Shown piece by piece: positions 13,588 through 21,323 of a stretch of 31,484 nucleotides of DNA (its first letter is position 1; each line of letters opens with the position of its first letter). The stretch is taken from the NCBI GenBank assembly GCA_964374095.1, contig CAYJXJ010000035.1, forward strand, positions 1-31,484. Direction: 5' to 3'. Under the pieces are notes generated by a model. It saw only the letters and a list, made by a program, of their open reading frames with translations, made no database searches and had not been told where the DNA came from. This DNA comes from CAYJXJ01 sp964374095. Lineage in GTDB: Bacteria; Elusimicrobiota; Elusimicrobia; UBA1565; UBA9628. The position numbers and the translations under genes were made by a program.

Positions 13588-14514
13588 GGCGACGCGCGAA
13601 GCCTTCGGGGAGACGCTCCTCGACCTGGGCGCCAAGGACCCCCGGATCGTGGTCTTGGACGCCGACCTCTCCAAATCCACAATGACCTTGGCCTTCGCCA
13701 AAAAATACCCGGACCGGCACTTTGAGTTGGGAATCGCGGAGCAGAACATGATCGGCATCGGGGCGGGCCTGGCCCTCGCGGGCAAGGTGCCCTTCGTGGC
13801 GAGCTTCGCCTGTTTTCTGGTCGGCCGCCTGGAGACCATCCGGGTGGCCGCGGCCTACAACCGCGCCAACATCAAGATGGTCGGGACCCACGCCGGCCTG
13901 GGCATCGGCGAGGACGGCACCTCGCAGATGGGGCTTGAGGACGTGGGCGCCCTACGGTCTCTCCCCCACGTCGTCATCCTCCAGCCGGCCGGCGCGACCG
14001 AGACACGGCAAGCCGTCGAATGGGCGGCCCGTCACGAGGGCCCGGTCTACCTGCGCCTGACCCGCCAGAAGATGGAAGACGTCCACGCCCCGGACTACAA
14101 GTTCCGCATGGGCAAGGTCGACGTCCTCTGGGAGCCGCCGAAGAAGCCCCCGCACTACCAGGCGACGATTTTCGCCTCGGGCGGCACCGTCCCCGAAGCC
14201 ATGACGGGCGCCAAGGACCTCGAAGCCCGCGGGTTCTTCGTCCGGGTCGTCAACGCCGGGACCCTCAAGCCCTTCGACGAGGAGGGCGCCGCGGCCTTCG
14301 CCGCCGACAGCTCGCGCTTCGTCACGGTCGAGGATCACAATTGGACGGGAGGCCTCGGCTCGGCGGTCTGCGAGGCCGTCGCCGCGCGCGGCCTGGCCGT
14401 GCCGGTCGTGCGCCTGGGCGCGCGCGACTTCGGGGAATCCGGCCAGCCGGCCGAGCTCTACGAGAAGTACGGCCTCTCGTGCCCCCACATCGTCGAAGCC
14501 GCGATCCGCAACCT
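13580..14514 (+). CDS. Transketolase, C-terminal subunit (end lost in gap)
   Basis: About 311 residues are visible, nearly the full length of this subunit. Seen are VVLDADLSKSTMTLAFAKKYPDRHFELGIAEQNMIGIGAGLA (pyrimidine-binding domain with the activating Glu), GTHAGLGIGEDGTSQMGLEDVGALRSLP, and the C-terminal domain with VNAGTLKPFDEEG and VEDHNWTGGLGSAVCEAV. The last readable residues, IVEAAIRN, are typical of the very end of the family, so only a few residues are missing. GTG start 13580 overlaps the N-terminal subunit stop. Any frame continuing through the Ns is meaningless. Confidence 0.93.
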
Positions 14515-14614
14515 NNNNNNNNNNNNNNNNNNNNNNNNNNNNNNNNNNNNNNNNNNNNNNNNNNNNNNNNNNNNNNNNNNNNNNNNNNNNNNNNNNNNNN
14601 NNNNNNNNNNNNNN
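14515..14614. other. Scaffold gap of exactly 100 N
   Basis: A round-number run of N marks a join of unknown real length. It cuts the end of the transketolase gene on the left and the end of the PIN-domain gene on the right. Order and distance across it rest on the assembler. Confidence 0.99.
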
Positions 14615-14990
14615 ACCGCCCCATGAGAAGACCGAAATGCTTGCGATCTCCGGTCACTAGAATGTCGCAGCGCCCGAAGGCCGCGGCAAGAATGGGAACA
14701 TCTCCCGGGTCCATGCCCAAGGCCTCCGCCTCGGCTTGTTCGGCAAGGTCGGGCTCAGCCACGATTCGCATTCTTTCGAGCAGCGCCGCGAAGGCCTTCA
14801 GCGCCTCCGGTTTCTTATGCCGCAGATTGCGGTCGGCCTCCGTGACGGCATAGGCCGACGTCAGGAGGCCGCATCTTCCGCGGGCCGCCAACTCAAAGAG
14901 CGCCGCGCAACGGCCCTCCGGCCTGGTGGCGGCTGAGAAAATGACATTGGCATCGAGGAAGACGCGCGCGGCCCTACGGCCTTTTGGCAT
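14615..14990 (-). CDS. PIN-domain toxin (VapC-like), C-terminus lost in gap
   Basis: About 125 residues are visible from ATG 14990. PIN-fold acidic residues appear in order: Asp in RVFLDANVIFSAATR, Glu in AVTEADRNLRHK, and Asp residues in MDPGDVPILAAAF, then LVTGDRKHFGLL. Such proteins are Mg-dependent RNases acting on tRNA, rRNA or mRNA. The start overlaps the antitoxin end by 17 nt. The missing part is probably short, since PIN domains are about 130-140 residues. Confidence 0.82.
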
Positions 14991-15228
14991 TCCTGCCCTT
15001 GCGCAGCCGCTTCTTCTCATCGGAAGTCATCCGATCCTCGCGCTCGAATTCCTCCAGTCTTTGCGGGGAGTACATTTCAACGGGAAACACCGCGGCCGGT
15101 CTTAGAACGATGCCGCCGTTGTCCGTAAGATCGACCGAAAGCGGATCCCCTTTGGCCAAATGGAGCTTCTGCCTGATTTCCTGGGGGATCGTGACCTGGC
15201 CTTTCTCGCTCATTACCACAAGAGTCAT
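14974..15228 (-). CDS. AbrB/SpoVT-type antitoxin
   Basis: An 84-residue protein with an N-terminal AbrB-like DNA-binding domain (VVMSEKGQVTIPQEIRQKLHLAKGDPLSVDL), where EKGQVTIPxEIR is the family signature. An acidic/basic C-terminal tail (EEFEREDRMTSDEKKRLRKG) would wrap the toxin. ATG 15228 has GGAGG 7 nt upstream and a near-perfect promoter. With the PIN gene it forms a type II toxin-antitoxin pair, unlike the RelE-type pair at 5470. Confidence 0.88.
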   Translation of the reverse strand: MTLVVMSEKGQVTIPQEIRQKLHLAKGDPLSVDLTDNGGIVLRPAAVFPVEMYSPQRLEEFEREDRMTSDEKKRLRKGRNAKRP

Positions 15229-15249
15229 AGAGTCGCCTCCAATGTGCCT

Positions 15250-15278
15250 AGGATAGCTTACAAATTTATAGTTGTCAA
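15250..15278 (-). promoter_or_regulatory. Promoter of the AbrB/PIN module
   Basis: Minus strand TTGACA (15278-15273), 17-bp spacer, TATCCT (15255-15250). The surroundings are markedly AT-rich compared with neighbouring genes, as expected for an antitoxin operator. Confidence 0.8.
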
Positions 15279-15330
15279 GTAGGAATATAGGACTATATGC
15301 CGGCCCCGTGCAAAGCGCCGGAAAACCTGT

Positions 15331-15336
15331 TAGACT
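15331..15336 (+). promoter_or_regulatory. -10 box of the small helical gene
   Basis: TAGACT; the predicted leader is about 26 nt and contains AAGGAG. Weak -35. Confidence 0.35.
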
Positions 15337-15368
15337 AATGGTTGGGTGGATATGACAAGGAGCTATTG

Positions 15369-15566
15369 ATGAGCGGTTATGACAAAGTGGTCAGGGAGTT
15401 GGTCAGATTTGTGAGGGAGCAGAGGGCTATCAACAAGGAGCTAAAAGGCATGGCCAAATCCCAGGCCATCCTGCTCAGGGATCACGACAAGTGGATGAAG
15501 GACCACGAAGTGAGCTTGAGGCTCCATTACAGGCTGATCGCCGCCCTGGGCGAAAAGCTGCATTGA
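15369..15566 (+). CDS. Small helical protein, unknown
   Basis: A 65-residue charged, almost wholly helical protein (VVRELVRFVREQRAINKELKG, then HDKWMKDHEVSLRLHYRLIAAL) with no membrane helix or cysteine; heptad-like leucines suggest a coiled coil. ATG 15369 has AAGGAG 6 nt upstream, which is a strong support for it being a gene. It ends 6 nt before the convergent ADP-ribosylglycohydrolase. I do not recognise it. Confidence 0.6.
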   Translation: MSGYDKVVRELVRFVREQRAINKELKGMAKSQAILLRDHDKWMKDHEVSLRLHYRLIAALGEKLH

Positions 15567-15572
15567 AGCGCC

Positions 15573-16538
15573 TCATTTCGACCCGATCTCCCCGGCGAGC
15601 GCGAACAGTCCGTCGGCGAAGTCCGTGATGAGCCCGCGCCTGGCGAGCTTGTCGCGCCAGGCGGCGGGTATGCCCTCCTCGCCGTAAAACGCCCCGGCGA
15701 GCTGGCCGTACACGGCGCCGGTCGTGTCCGCGTCGTCTCCGAGGTTGACCGCCAGCAACGCGCCTTCCTCGAAGGAGCCGCTGTTCTGGAAAGCCCAGAG
15801 GGCGGCTTCCAGAGACATCACCACATGGCCGAGGCCGCGGATGACCGGCGGCCGGCGATCCTTGAACGAGCCCGCGGCGACCGCGTCGATCGTGGGGCAC
15901 AGGGGGCCGCGCTTCCAGATTCCGGGGAGGGGCTCGTAGCGATACAGGAGCAGGGACTCCTTGTCGACGCCGTTCAGGGCTCCCACGATGAGCGAGCCCA
16001 TATACCGGCAGGCGTCCACCGCCTCGGAGGCGCCGTGGGTGGTCAGGGAACTCTCCCCGGACTTCTCGATGGCGGAGCGCGGCTTGCGGGCAAAGGCCAG
16101 GGGAACCGGGGCCAGGCGCATGAGCGAGCCGTTTCCGGCCGTGCCGGGGTCCTTCGACCCGCAATCGTATTCGCGTCCCCCGCCGTTCTTGAAGCGGCTG
16201 AGGGCTTTCCGCGTGGTTCCCCCGATGTCGAAGCACCGGCCTTGGGAGCTCAGGTGGCCCTCGTCCATCCAGCGCACGTATCTCTGCAGTTGGTCCAGAG
16301 GGTCGAAACCCCTGCGCTCGATGAGGCTCTCGGCCAGGCAGAGGGCCAGGGAGGTGTCGTCGGTCCACTCCCCGGGCTTGAGCGCGAAGGGACCTCCCCC
16401 GACGATGTCCTTGATGGGTTCAAAGCTCCCGGGCGCCTTGAATTCGAGCGTGGTGCCCAGGGCGTCGCCGGCCGCCAGGCCGAGCAAGCTGCCGCGGTAG
16501 CGGCTTTTCATCGGGGCGGGATGGGACTCGGCTTCCAT
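15573..16538 (-). CDS. ADP-ribosylglycohydrolase (DraG family)
   Basis: A 321-residue protein that would remove ADP-ribose from proteins or small molecules, using two Mg ions. Conserved parts: YRGSLLGLAAGDALGTTLEF, the metal site GEWTDDTSLALCLAESL, GNGSLMRLAPVPLAF, THGASEAVDACRYMGSLI, and the second metal motif NLGDDADTTGAVYGQLAGAFYG. All expected Asp/Thr metal ligands are present. ATG 16538 has a TAGGCT box 5 nt upstream; ATG 16511 is an alternative that begins nearer the domain. No ADP-ribosyltransferase is nearby, so the target is unknown. Confidence 0.92.
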   Translation of the reverse strand: MEAESHPAPMKSRYRGSLLGLAAGDALGTTLEFKAPGSFEPIKDIVGGGPFALKPGEWTDDTSLALCLAESLIERRGFDPLDQLQRYVRWMDEGHLSSQGRCFDIGGTTRKALSRFKNGGGREYDCGSKDPGTAGNGSLMRLAPVPLAFARKPRSAIEKSGESSLTTHGASEAVDACRYMGSLIVGALNGVDKESLLLYRYEPLPGIWKRGPLCPTIDAVAAGSFKDRRPPVIRGLGHVVMSLEAALWAFQNSGSFEEGALLAVNLGDDADTTGAVYGQLAGAFYGEEGIPAAWRDKLARRGLITDFADGLFALAGEIGSK

Positions 16539-16587
16539 ACCAAAGCCTAAACCGAAAACTCTCGGCCGTCAAGGTCGGGCGGCGACC

Positions 16588-16617
16588 GGATTTACTCCCA
16601 GCGCTGGGAGTAAATCC
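16588..16617. repeat. Perfect 30-bp palindrome
   Basis: GGATTTACTCCCAGC followed directly by its reverse complement, no spacer or mismatch. It lies between the yraN end and the start of the ADP-ribosylglycohydrolase gene, 50 nt upstream of the latter's ATG. No T-run on either side. The rest of 16618-16701 shows no gene. Confidence 0.9.
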
Positions 16618-16701
16618 CGCATACGAAACCAGTACCCTGACCGGCTATCGGGACGGCCGGGAGCTGCCGACAGTCAACCTTGACGGAACCCGTCAGGCCC
16701 C

Positions 16702-17040
16702 TCAAGTCCCGAAGGCGTCGGGGATATGCCGCAGGTCCGGCCCCTCGATGGCCACCACGTCGAAGCGCAGGGGGCATTCGAGCCGCTTGATGTGGGCGTA
16801 GACCCCGGCGGTCTTGATGAGGCGCGAGCGCTTGCGGAAGTCGAGGAACTCCTCCGGGCTGCCGCAGGCGCAGGAGGCGCGGGCCTTGACCTCCACGAAG
16901 ACCACCGTGTCGCCGTCGCGGGCCACGATGTCGATCTCGCCCACCGAGAGCCGGAAGTTGCGTTCGAGGACGGTCCAGCCCAGGCCCTTCAGAAAGGAAA
17001 CCGCGCGATCCTCCGCGACCGCCCCCGCGGCGACGCTCAT
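16702..17040 (-). CDS. yraN: YraN/UPF0102 family nuclease-like protein
   Basis: A 112-residue protein with the restriction-endonuclease-like core of the family: AVSFLKGLGWTVLERNFRLSVGEIDIVARDGDTVVFVEVKAR, in which GEIDI-(x)-D and FVEVKxR are the signature. A KRSRLIKTAGVYAH helix follows. Role unclear in general; linked to DNA recombination or uptake in some bacteria. Its ATG overlaps the rnhB stop (ATGA), so it is the last gene of the long minus-strand run. Confidence 0.92.
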   Translation of the reverse strand: MSVAAGAVAEDRAVSFLKGLGWTVLERNFRLSVGEIDIVARDGDTVVFVEVKARASCACGSPEEFLDFRKRSRLIKTAGVYAHIKRLECPLRFDVVAIEGPDLRHIPDAFGT

Positions 17041-17714
17041 CCGACGAGCACCGGCTCGTCGGGGGAGTCTTCGAAAGGCAGGAGGGCCTGGGCCACCGGG
17101 GCGTAGGTCTTGCGGTGCACGCTCGCCGGCCCCAGGCGCTTGAGAGCTTCGAGGTGCTGGGACGTGGCGTAGCCCTTGTGGCGCTGGAATCCGTAAGCCG
17201 GGAAGCGCCTGCCCACCCGGCCCATCCACGCGTCGCGGACGGTCTTGGCGACGACGCTCGCGCAGGCCACCGCCAGGGACAGGTCGTCTCCGCCCGGCAC
17301 CGCCAACTGGTCGGCGCCGGTCTCGAAATCCGGGATGCGGCGGTTGCCGTCCACGACCACCAGCCCCCGGCCTTTCGGCAGACGCGCCAAGAGGCGTGCC
17401 GCGGCGCGGCGCATGGCCGAGAGCGTGGCCGCCAGTATGTTGTCGCGCTCGATCTGCCGCGGCGTGGCCCAGGCCACCGCGATCAGGGCCTTGCGCCGGA
17501 GGATCGCGAAGGCCGCGCGGCGCTCCCGGGCGGGCATTTTCTTCGAGTCGCGGACCTTGGAGAGGCCGCGGGGGACGCTATGACCCAGGCACACCGCGGC
17601 GACGACCACGGGGCCGGCGAGCGGCCCGCGCCCGGCCTCATCCACGCCCACGAGCCAGCCCGCCCGGTGGGCGAGCCTCAAGTCCTCGTCGAAGCGGCGG
17701 CGATCGGAGCTCAC
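17037..17714 (-). CDS. rnhB: Ribonuclease HII
   Basis: A 225-residue enzyme that cuts the RNA strand of RNA-DNA hybrids and single ribonucleotides in DNA. The active-site acids are all present: Asp25 and Glu26 in GVDEAGRGPLAGPVV, Asp122 in VVVDGN, and Asp161 after ASVVAKTVR. DSKK at about residue 56 and the C-terminal GYATSQHLEALKRLGP are also family hallmarks. GTG start at 17714, 13 nt after rplS. Confidence 0.95.
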   Translation of the reverse strand: MSSDRRRFDEDLRLAHRAGWLVGVDEAGRGPLAGPVVVAAVCLGHSVPRGLSKVRDSKKMPARERRAAFAILRRKALIAVAWATPRQIERDNILAATLSAMRRAAARLLARLPKGRGLVVVDGNRRIPDFETGADQLAVPGGDDLSLAVACASVVAKTVRDAWMGRVGRRFPAYGFQRHKGYATSQHLEALKRLGPASVHRKTYAPVAQALLPFEDSPDEPVLVG

Positions 17715-17727
17715 CGTTCGCCTCGCT

Positions 17728-18339
17728 TCAGGTCGCCGCGGGCTGAGGCGCGGGAGCCGCCGAGATCGCGGGCGCGGGGCCGGCCGGTCCGGTCCCGTCG
17801 GACTTCTCGGGGCGCGCCTCGGACTCGGTCAGCCGCGCCGCTTTTCCCGTCAGGCCGCGCAGGTAGTAAAGGCGCGCGCGGCGCACCTTGGTCGAGCGAA
17901 CCACCTCGATGCGGTCCACGTGGGGCGTGTAGAGAGGGAAGGTCCGCTCCACGCCCACCCCGAAGGAGGTCTTTCGCACCGTCACGCTCTGGGAGTCTCC
18001 CGCGCCGCGCATGCGGATCACGGTGCCCTCGAAGACCTGGATGCGCTCGCTGTCGCCTTCCCTGACCTTGAGGTACATCTTGACCTGGTCTCCGGAGCGC
18101 AGCGCGGGCCAGCGGTCGGCCTTGACGATCTGGGAGCGGGTCAGGACCATCTCGCCGCCGAAAAGGCGCTCCAGACGGCGGACGGTGAATTTCGCCTCGG
18201 CTCCCGAGCCCTCGATCTTGACGATCTTGCAGCCGAACGTTTCGACGCGCTCACCGCGCCCTTCTCCGATCTTGCAGGTCACGCGGGCGGCGTCTCCGGC
18301 GCGAAGTTCCTCAGTCTGGGACTTGTGCTTGGCAGCCAT
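17728..18339 (-). CDS. rplS: Ribosomal protein bL19 with an internal duplication and a Pro/Ala tail
   Basis: 203 residues, against about 115 for ordinary bL19. Residues 76-172 are standard bL19 (RSGDQVKMYLKVREG, ERIQVFEGTVIRMRG, VRKTSFGVGVERTFPLYTP, VRRARLYYLRGLTGKAARL). Residues 12-54 align without gaps to residues 80-122, with 15 of 43 identical by eye: LRAGD/LRSGD, K-x2-EG, ER-x2-F, G-x-G and TVR. The N-terminal extension is therefore a diverged second copy of the bL19 barrel. A 30-residue Pro/Ala-rich tail ends the protein. AGGAG lies 7 nt before ATG 18339. bL19 sits at the subunit interface, so the extra domain would lie near the inter-subunit bridge. Confidence 0.95.
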   Translation of the reverse strand: MAAKHKSQTEELRAGDAARVTCKIGEGRGERVETFGCKIVKIEGSGAEAKFTVRRLERLFGGEMVLTRSQIVKADRWPALRSGDQVKMYLKVREGDSERIQVFEGTVIRMRGAGDSQSVTVRKTSFGVGVERTFPLYTPHVDRIEVVRSTKVRRARLYYLRGLTGKAARLTESEARPEKSDGTGPAGPAPAISAAPAPQPAAT

Positions 18340-18361
18340 AAGAGTTCTCCTAGAATTAGCG

Positions 18362-19048
18362 TTACGAATCCATTCCGTTCAACAAATCAGGTCGTTTTCG
18401 CCGCGTGGCGTCCCGCGCGGCGCGGCGGCGCCAAAGGGCGATCGTCGCGTGGTCTCCGGACAAAAGGGCCGCGGGCACGCGGCGACCGCGCCATACGCGG
18501 GGCCGGGTGTAATGCGGGTAATCCAAGGCCCCCTCCGAGGCGGCGCCGAAAGATTCCTGGGCGGCCGCGCCCTCCTTGGCCAGCACCCCGGGAAGCAGCC
18601 GGACCACGCCGTCGAGCACGACCATGGCGGGGAGTTCCCCGCCCGTCAAGACGTAATCGCCGATGGACAACTCCTCGTCAAAAACCGAGCGGAGCCTCTC
18701 ATCCAATCCTTCGTAGCGCCCGCAGACGAACACCAGGTGCCGCCGCTTGGCCAGCCGCTCGGCAACGGCCGCGTCGAAGCGCCGCCCTTGGGGAGACATC
18801 AGCACCACGCGGCTCGTCTTTCTCCTCACGCTGCGCACGGCCCGATAGACCGGCTCGGCCATCAGGACCATGCCCGGCCCGCCGCCGTAGGGCCGGTCAT
18901 CGACGCGGCGGCGGCGGCCGGTCGCGAAATCCCGGGGGTTGACGAAGGAGACCGTGACGCGTCCGGACCGCGCGGCGCGGCCGAGCATGCTCTCGGTAAG
19001 AACGCCCTCGAATATTCGGGGAAACAAGGTCACGATGTGCACGGTCAT
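18362..19048 (-). CDS. trmD: tRNA (guanine-37-N1) methyltransferase
   Basis: A 228-residue trefoil-knot methyltransferase that makes m1G37 and prevents frameshifting. Seen are VHIVTLFPRIFEGVL, the invariant PYGGGPGMVLMAEPV, knot segments VVLMSPQGRRFDA and CGRYEGLDERL, SIGDYVLTGGELPAMVVLD, and the catalytic-helix region ALDYPHYTRPRVW. Start ATG 19048, 19 nt after khpA; rimM, normally between them, is absent. Confidence 0.96.
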   Translation of the reverse strand: MTVHIVTLFPRIFEGVLTESMLGRAARSGRVTVSFVNPRDFATGRRRRVDDRPYGGGPGMVLMAEPVYRAVRSVRRKTSRVVLMSPQGRRFDAAVAERLAKRRHLVFVCGRYEGLDERLRSVFDEELSIGDYVLTGGELPAMVVLDGVVRLLPGVLAKEGAAAQESFGAASEGALDYPHYTRPRVWRGRRVPAALLSGDHATIALWRRRAARDATRRKRPDLLNGMDS

Positions 19049-19067
19049 GGCGCCGCGTGGAAGGCTC

Positions 19068-19295
19068 CTAGAGCACCTCGACGACGGCCCGGCGTCCGTC
19101 TTTTCCCGCCGCCACGGCCACGAGGGCGCGGATGGCCTTGATCACCTTGCCTTCCTTGCCGATGATCTTGCCCTTGTCCTCTTCCGCCACCTTCAGTTCC
19201 AGGCGCGTCACGCCCTCGGCCTCGATCTCGGTCAACTCGACCTGATCCGGGTTCCCCGCGAGACGCTTGACGATGAACAGAACAAGATCCTTCAT
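19068..19295 (-). CDS. khpA: KH-domain RNA-binding protein
   Basis: A 75-residue protein made of a single type II KH domain: MKDLVLFIVKRLAGNPDQV, then the RNA-binding GKIIGKEGKVIKAIRAL with the G-x-x-G loop (GKEG). It is linked to ribosome assembly or small-RNA function in Firmicutes. ATG 19295 overlaps the rpsP stop (ATGA). Confidence 0.93.
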   Translation of the reverse strand: MKDLVLFIVKRLAGNPDQVELTEIEAEGVTRLELKVAEEDKGKIIGKEGKVIKAIRALVAVAAGKDGRRAVVEVL

Positions 19296-19561
19296 GAGCG
19301 GGGCCCTGAGGGCGCGGCGGCCGGCAGGCGGCCCTTGACCAGCGTGGCCACGGTCGACGAGGGCCTGGCCCCGTGCCCGAGCCACCAGGCGTATCGCTCC
19401 GGATTGAACGCCACCTTATCGGCCCGCTTCTCCTGCCGGGGGTTGTAGGAACCCAGAATCTCTATCGGCTTGCCCGTCGCGCCGCGGCTCTTCTCGATCG
19501 CGACGAGGCGGTAGTGCGCCTGCTTGGGTTTGCCGATTCGCTGCAGTCTGATGACGACCAT
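19292..19561 (-). CDS. rpsP: Ribosomal protein bS16
   Basis: An 89-residue protein with all typical segments: VVIRLQRIGKPKQAHYRLVAIEK, GKPIEILGSYNPR, ERYAWWLGHGARPSSTVATLV. AGGAG lies 8 nt before ATG 19561. It sits 11 nt after rpe. Confidence 0.96.
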   Translation of the reverse strand: MVVIRLQRIGKPKQAHYRLVAIEKSRGATGKPIEILGSYNPRQEKRADKVAFNPERYAWWLGHGARPSSTVATLVKGRLPAAAPSGPRS

Positions 19562-19572
19562 GGCTCTTTCTC

Positions 19573-20277
19573 CTAAGGTTTGATTTCCGTACCGCGGCTC
19601 TTCGCCGCGGGTCCGAAGGATCCCGCGGCCAGAGTCCGGATCGCCTTGAAAGCCTTTCCGATGTCGGCGGCGCCGAACACCGCCGTGCCCGCCACGAGGC
19701 TGTCGGCTCCCGCGGCCGCCGCGGCGGCGACGGTGGCGAGATTGATCCCGCCGTCGACCTGCAGCCAACACGGACGCCCGGAGGCGTCGATCGCGCGGCG
19801 CAGGGCCCGGACCTTGTCCAGCGTTCCCTTCAAGAATGGCGCGCCCCCGAAGCCGGGCTCGACGGTCATCACCAGAGCGAGGTCGAGTTCGGGGAGGAGC
19901 TCCAGGAGACGAGCGACGGGAGTCGCCGGCTTGACCGCCATGCCGGCGAGCGCTCCCCGGGTCTTGAGGTCGCGCAACAGGCGCCGCGGGTCGCGCGAGG
20001 CCTCGACGTGAAAGGTGACGACGTCGGCGCCCGCGGCCGCGAAAGCCGGGGCGACGGCCTCGGGGTTGGACACCATGAGATGCGCGTCGACGAAGAGCCC
20101 GTGGCTCTTGACCAGGCGGACATGGTCGGGTCCGAAGCTCAGATTGGGGACGAAATGCCCGTCCATCACGTCGACGGAGACCCAACGGGCGCCCGCCCGG
20201 CTCGCCGCCGACAGGCACGCGCCGAGCTTGGAGAGATCCGCCGCCAACAGCGAGGGCACCACTTGAGGGGGCCTCAT
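19573..20277 (-). CDS. rpe: Ribulose-phosphate 3-epimerase
   Basis: A 234-residue TIM barrel that interconverts ribulose-5-P and xylulose-5-P. The residues visible are SLLAADLSKLG, metal ligands in WVSVDVMDGHFVPNLSFGP and VDAHLMVSNP, FHVEAS, MTVEPGFGGAPFL, LQVDGGIN and the phosphate loop LVAGTAVFGA. The usual M-S/T-V-N-PGFGGQ has Glu for Asn and Ala for Gln here. GGAG lies 8 nt before ATG 20277. The 86 nt before it hold no gene. Confidence 0.94.
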   Translation of the reverse strand: MRPPQVVPSLLAADLSKLGACLSAASRAGARWVSVDVMDGHFVPNLSFGPDHVRLVKSHGLFVDAHLMVSNPEAVAPAFAAAGADVVTFHVEASRDPRRLLRDLKTRGALAGMAVKPATPVARLLELLPELDLALVMTVEPGFGGAPFLKGTLDKVRALRRAIDASGRPCWLQVDGGINLATVAAAAAAGADSLVAGTAVFGAADIGKAFKAIRTLAAGSFGPAAKSRGTEIKP

Positions 20278-20363
20278 GGTTTTCGCTCCGCCGAGCGTCA
20301 ACCATTCCCGCGCCGACCCGCGTCGCGGGGCGGGGAGGACCTGAGGGGCTCCCCGCGGCTCGG

Positions 20364-21317
20364 TCACAGATCCCGCTCCTCGACGAGGACCCCGTTGAGG
20401 TAGATCTTCACGCGCGCTCCTCCCGGCTCCTGCAGGGGCACCTCGACCTTCGATCCCGGCCGCCTGAGCCCGTTGAAGAGCTCCCTTTCGCCGTACTTGT
20501 CGGAAAGAACGATCCGCACCAGGCTCTCGGTCCCGCCCGGAGACAGCTCGTAGCGAAAGACCCGGGAGGAGGCGCTCCCCGCGGACGTCTTGCTGCGGCC
20601 GCTGATCGTTATCGAAACCTTCGCGTCCTGGGGAAGCACCGCATCGGCCGCGGGGGTTTGCGCCAGGATCACCCCGTACGGGAACAACGACACGGAGTCC
20701 GTCGAGACCGCCAGGGTCAATCCCGCCGAGGAGGCCCAGGCCATGGCGTCGCTCAAGTTCTTGCGGAGCAGATCCGGCATCAGCATCACCCCGGCCGGCG
20801 GCACCCCCGCCGAGACCGAGAGGTTCACCAGCGAGTTGCGCTCCACGCTCGCCTCGGCCTTGGGATCCTGAGAGAGGACCACGCCCTTGTCCCAGCGCAG
20901 CGAATAGGATTCGCTCACCTCGCCCAGGACCAGCTGTCCTTGGCGCAGGAGCATCTCGGAATTGCGCAGCGGCATCCCCACCACGTTGGGCGCGAACACC
21001 GTCACCCCGCCCTGGCTCACCACCACCCGGATGACCTTGCCATCCCGGACCACGGTCCCGGCCGGAGGGCTCTGCCGGACGACCGCCGACACCGCCACCG
21101 TGGCGTCGAACTCGGTCCCCTCCTTGCGCAAGCCGAGGTTGAGCGGCGCCAGCATGTCCAAGGCGGCCGCGATCGACCGTCCCCTCAGATCGGGAACGCT
21201 CAATGTCTTGCGGCTGTGAATGACTCCTTCGAGACCCCATGAAAATGCGAAATACGCGAGCGTCGACAACGCCGCCGCCGCCAGCGCCGCCTCCAGCCAT
21301 CGCGCCGGGGCTTTCAA
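20364..21317 (-). CDS. Membrane-anchored three-PASTA protein without a kinase
   Basis: 317 residues: a short cytoplasmic N-terminus, one membrane helix (LEAALAAAALSTLAYFAF), then three PASTA repeats. These begin at about residue 40 (SVPDLRGRSIAAALDML, ending RQSPPAGTVVRDGKVIRVVVS), 108 (FAPNVVGMPLRNSEMLL, ending SQDPKAEASVERNSLVNLSVS) and 178 (LMPDLLRKNLSDAMAWA, ending AQTPAADAVLPQDAKVSITIS). A C-terminal beta-rich domain of about 80 residues follows. PASTA domains bind muropeptides in PknB/PrkC kinases and some PBPs. It lies between fmt and rpe, the place where prkC often sits in Firmicutes, but has no kinase. Confidence 0.88.
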   Translation of the reverse strand: MKAPARWLEAALAAAALSTLAYFAFSWGLEGVIHSRKTLSVPDLRGRSIAAALDMLAPLNLGLRKEGTEFDATVAVSAVVRQSPPAGTVVRDGKVIRVVVSQGGVTVFAPNVVGMPLRNSEMLLRQGQLVLGEVSESYSLRWDKGVVLSQDPKAEASVERNSLVNLSVSAGVPPAGVMLMPDLLRKNLSDAMAWASSAGLTLAVSTDSVSLFPYGVILAQTPAADAVLPQDAKVSITISGRSKTSAGSASSRVFRYELSPGGTESLVRIVLSDKYGERELFNGLRRPGSKVEVPLQEPGGARVKIYLNGVLVEERDL

Positions 21318-21323
21318 CGCACC

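Noticed and set aside
12679..13839. Upstream extension of the purine nucleoside phosphorylase frame
   Set aside because: It runs antisense through the transketolase genes; family similarity begins only at 12678.
14515..14626. Reading frames crossing the N run on both strands
   Set aside because: The Ns carry no sequence; both genes must be ended at the gap.
20278..21300. Upstream extension of the rpe frame (Gly/Arg-rich)
   Set aside because: Out-of-frame shadow of the PASTA protein; a ribosome site and family start are at 20277.
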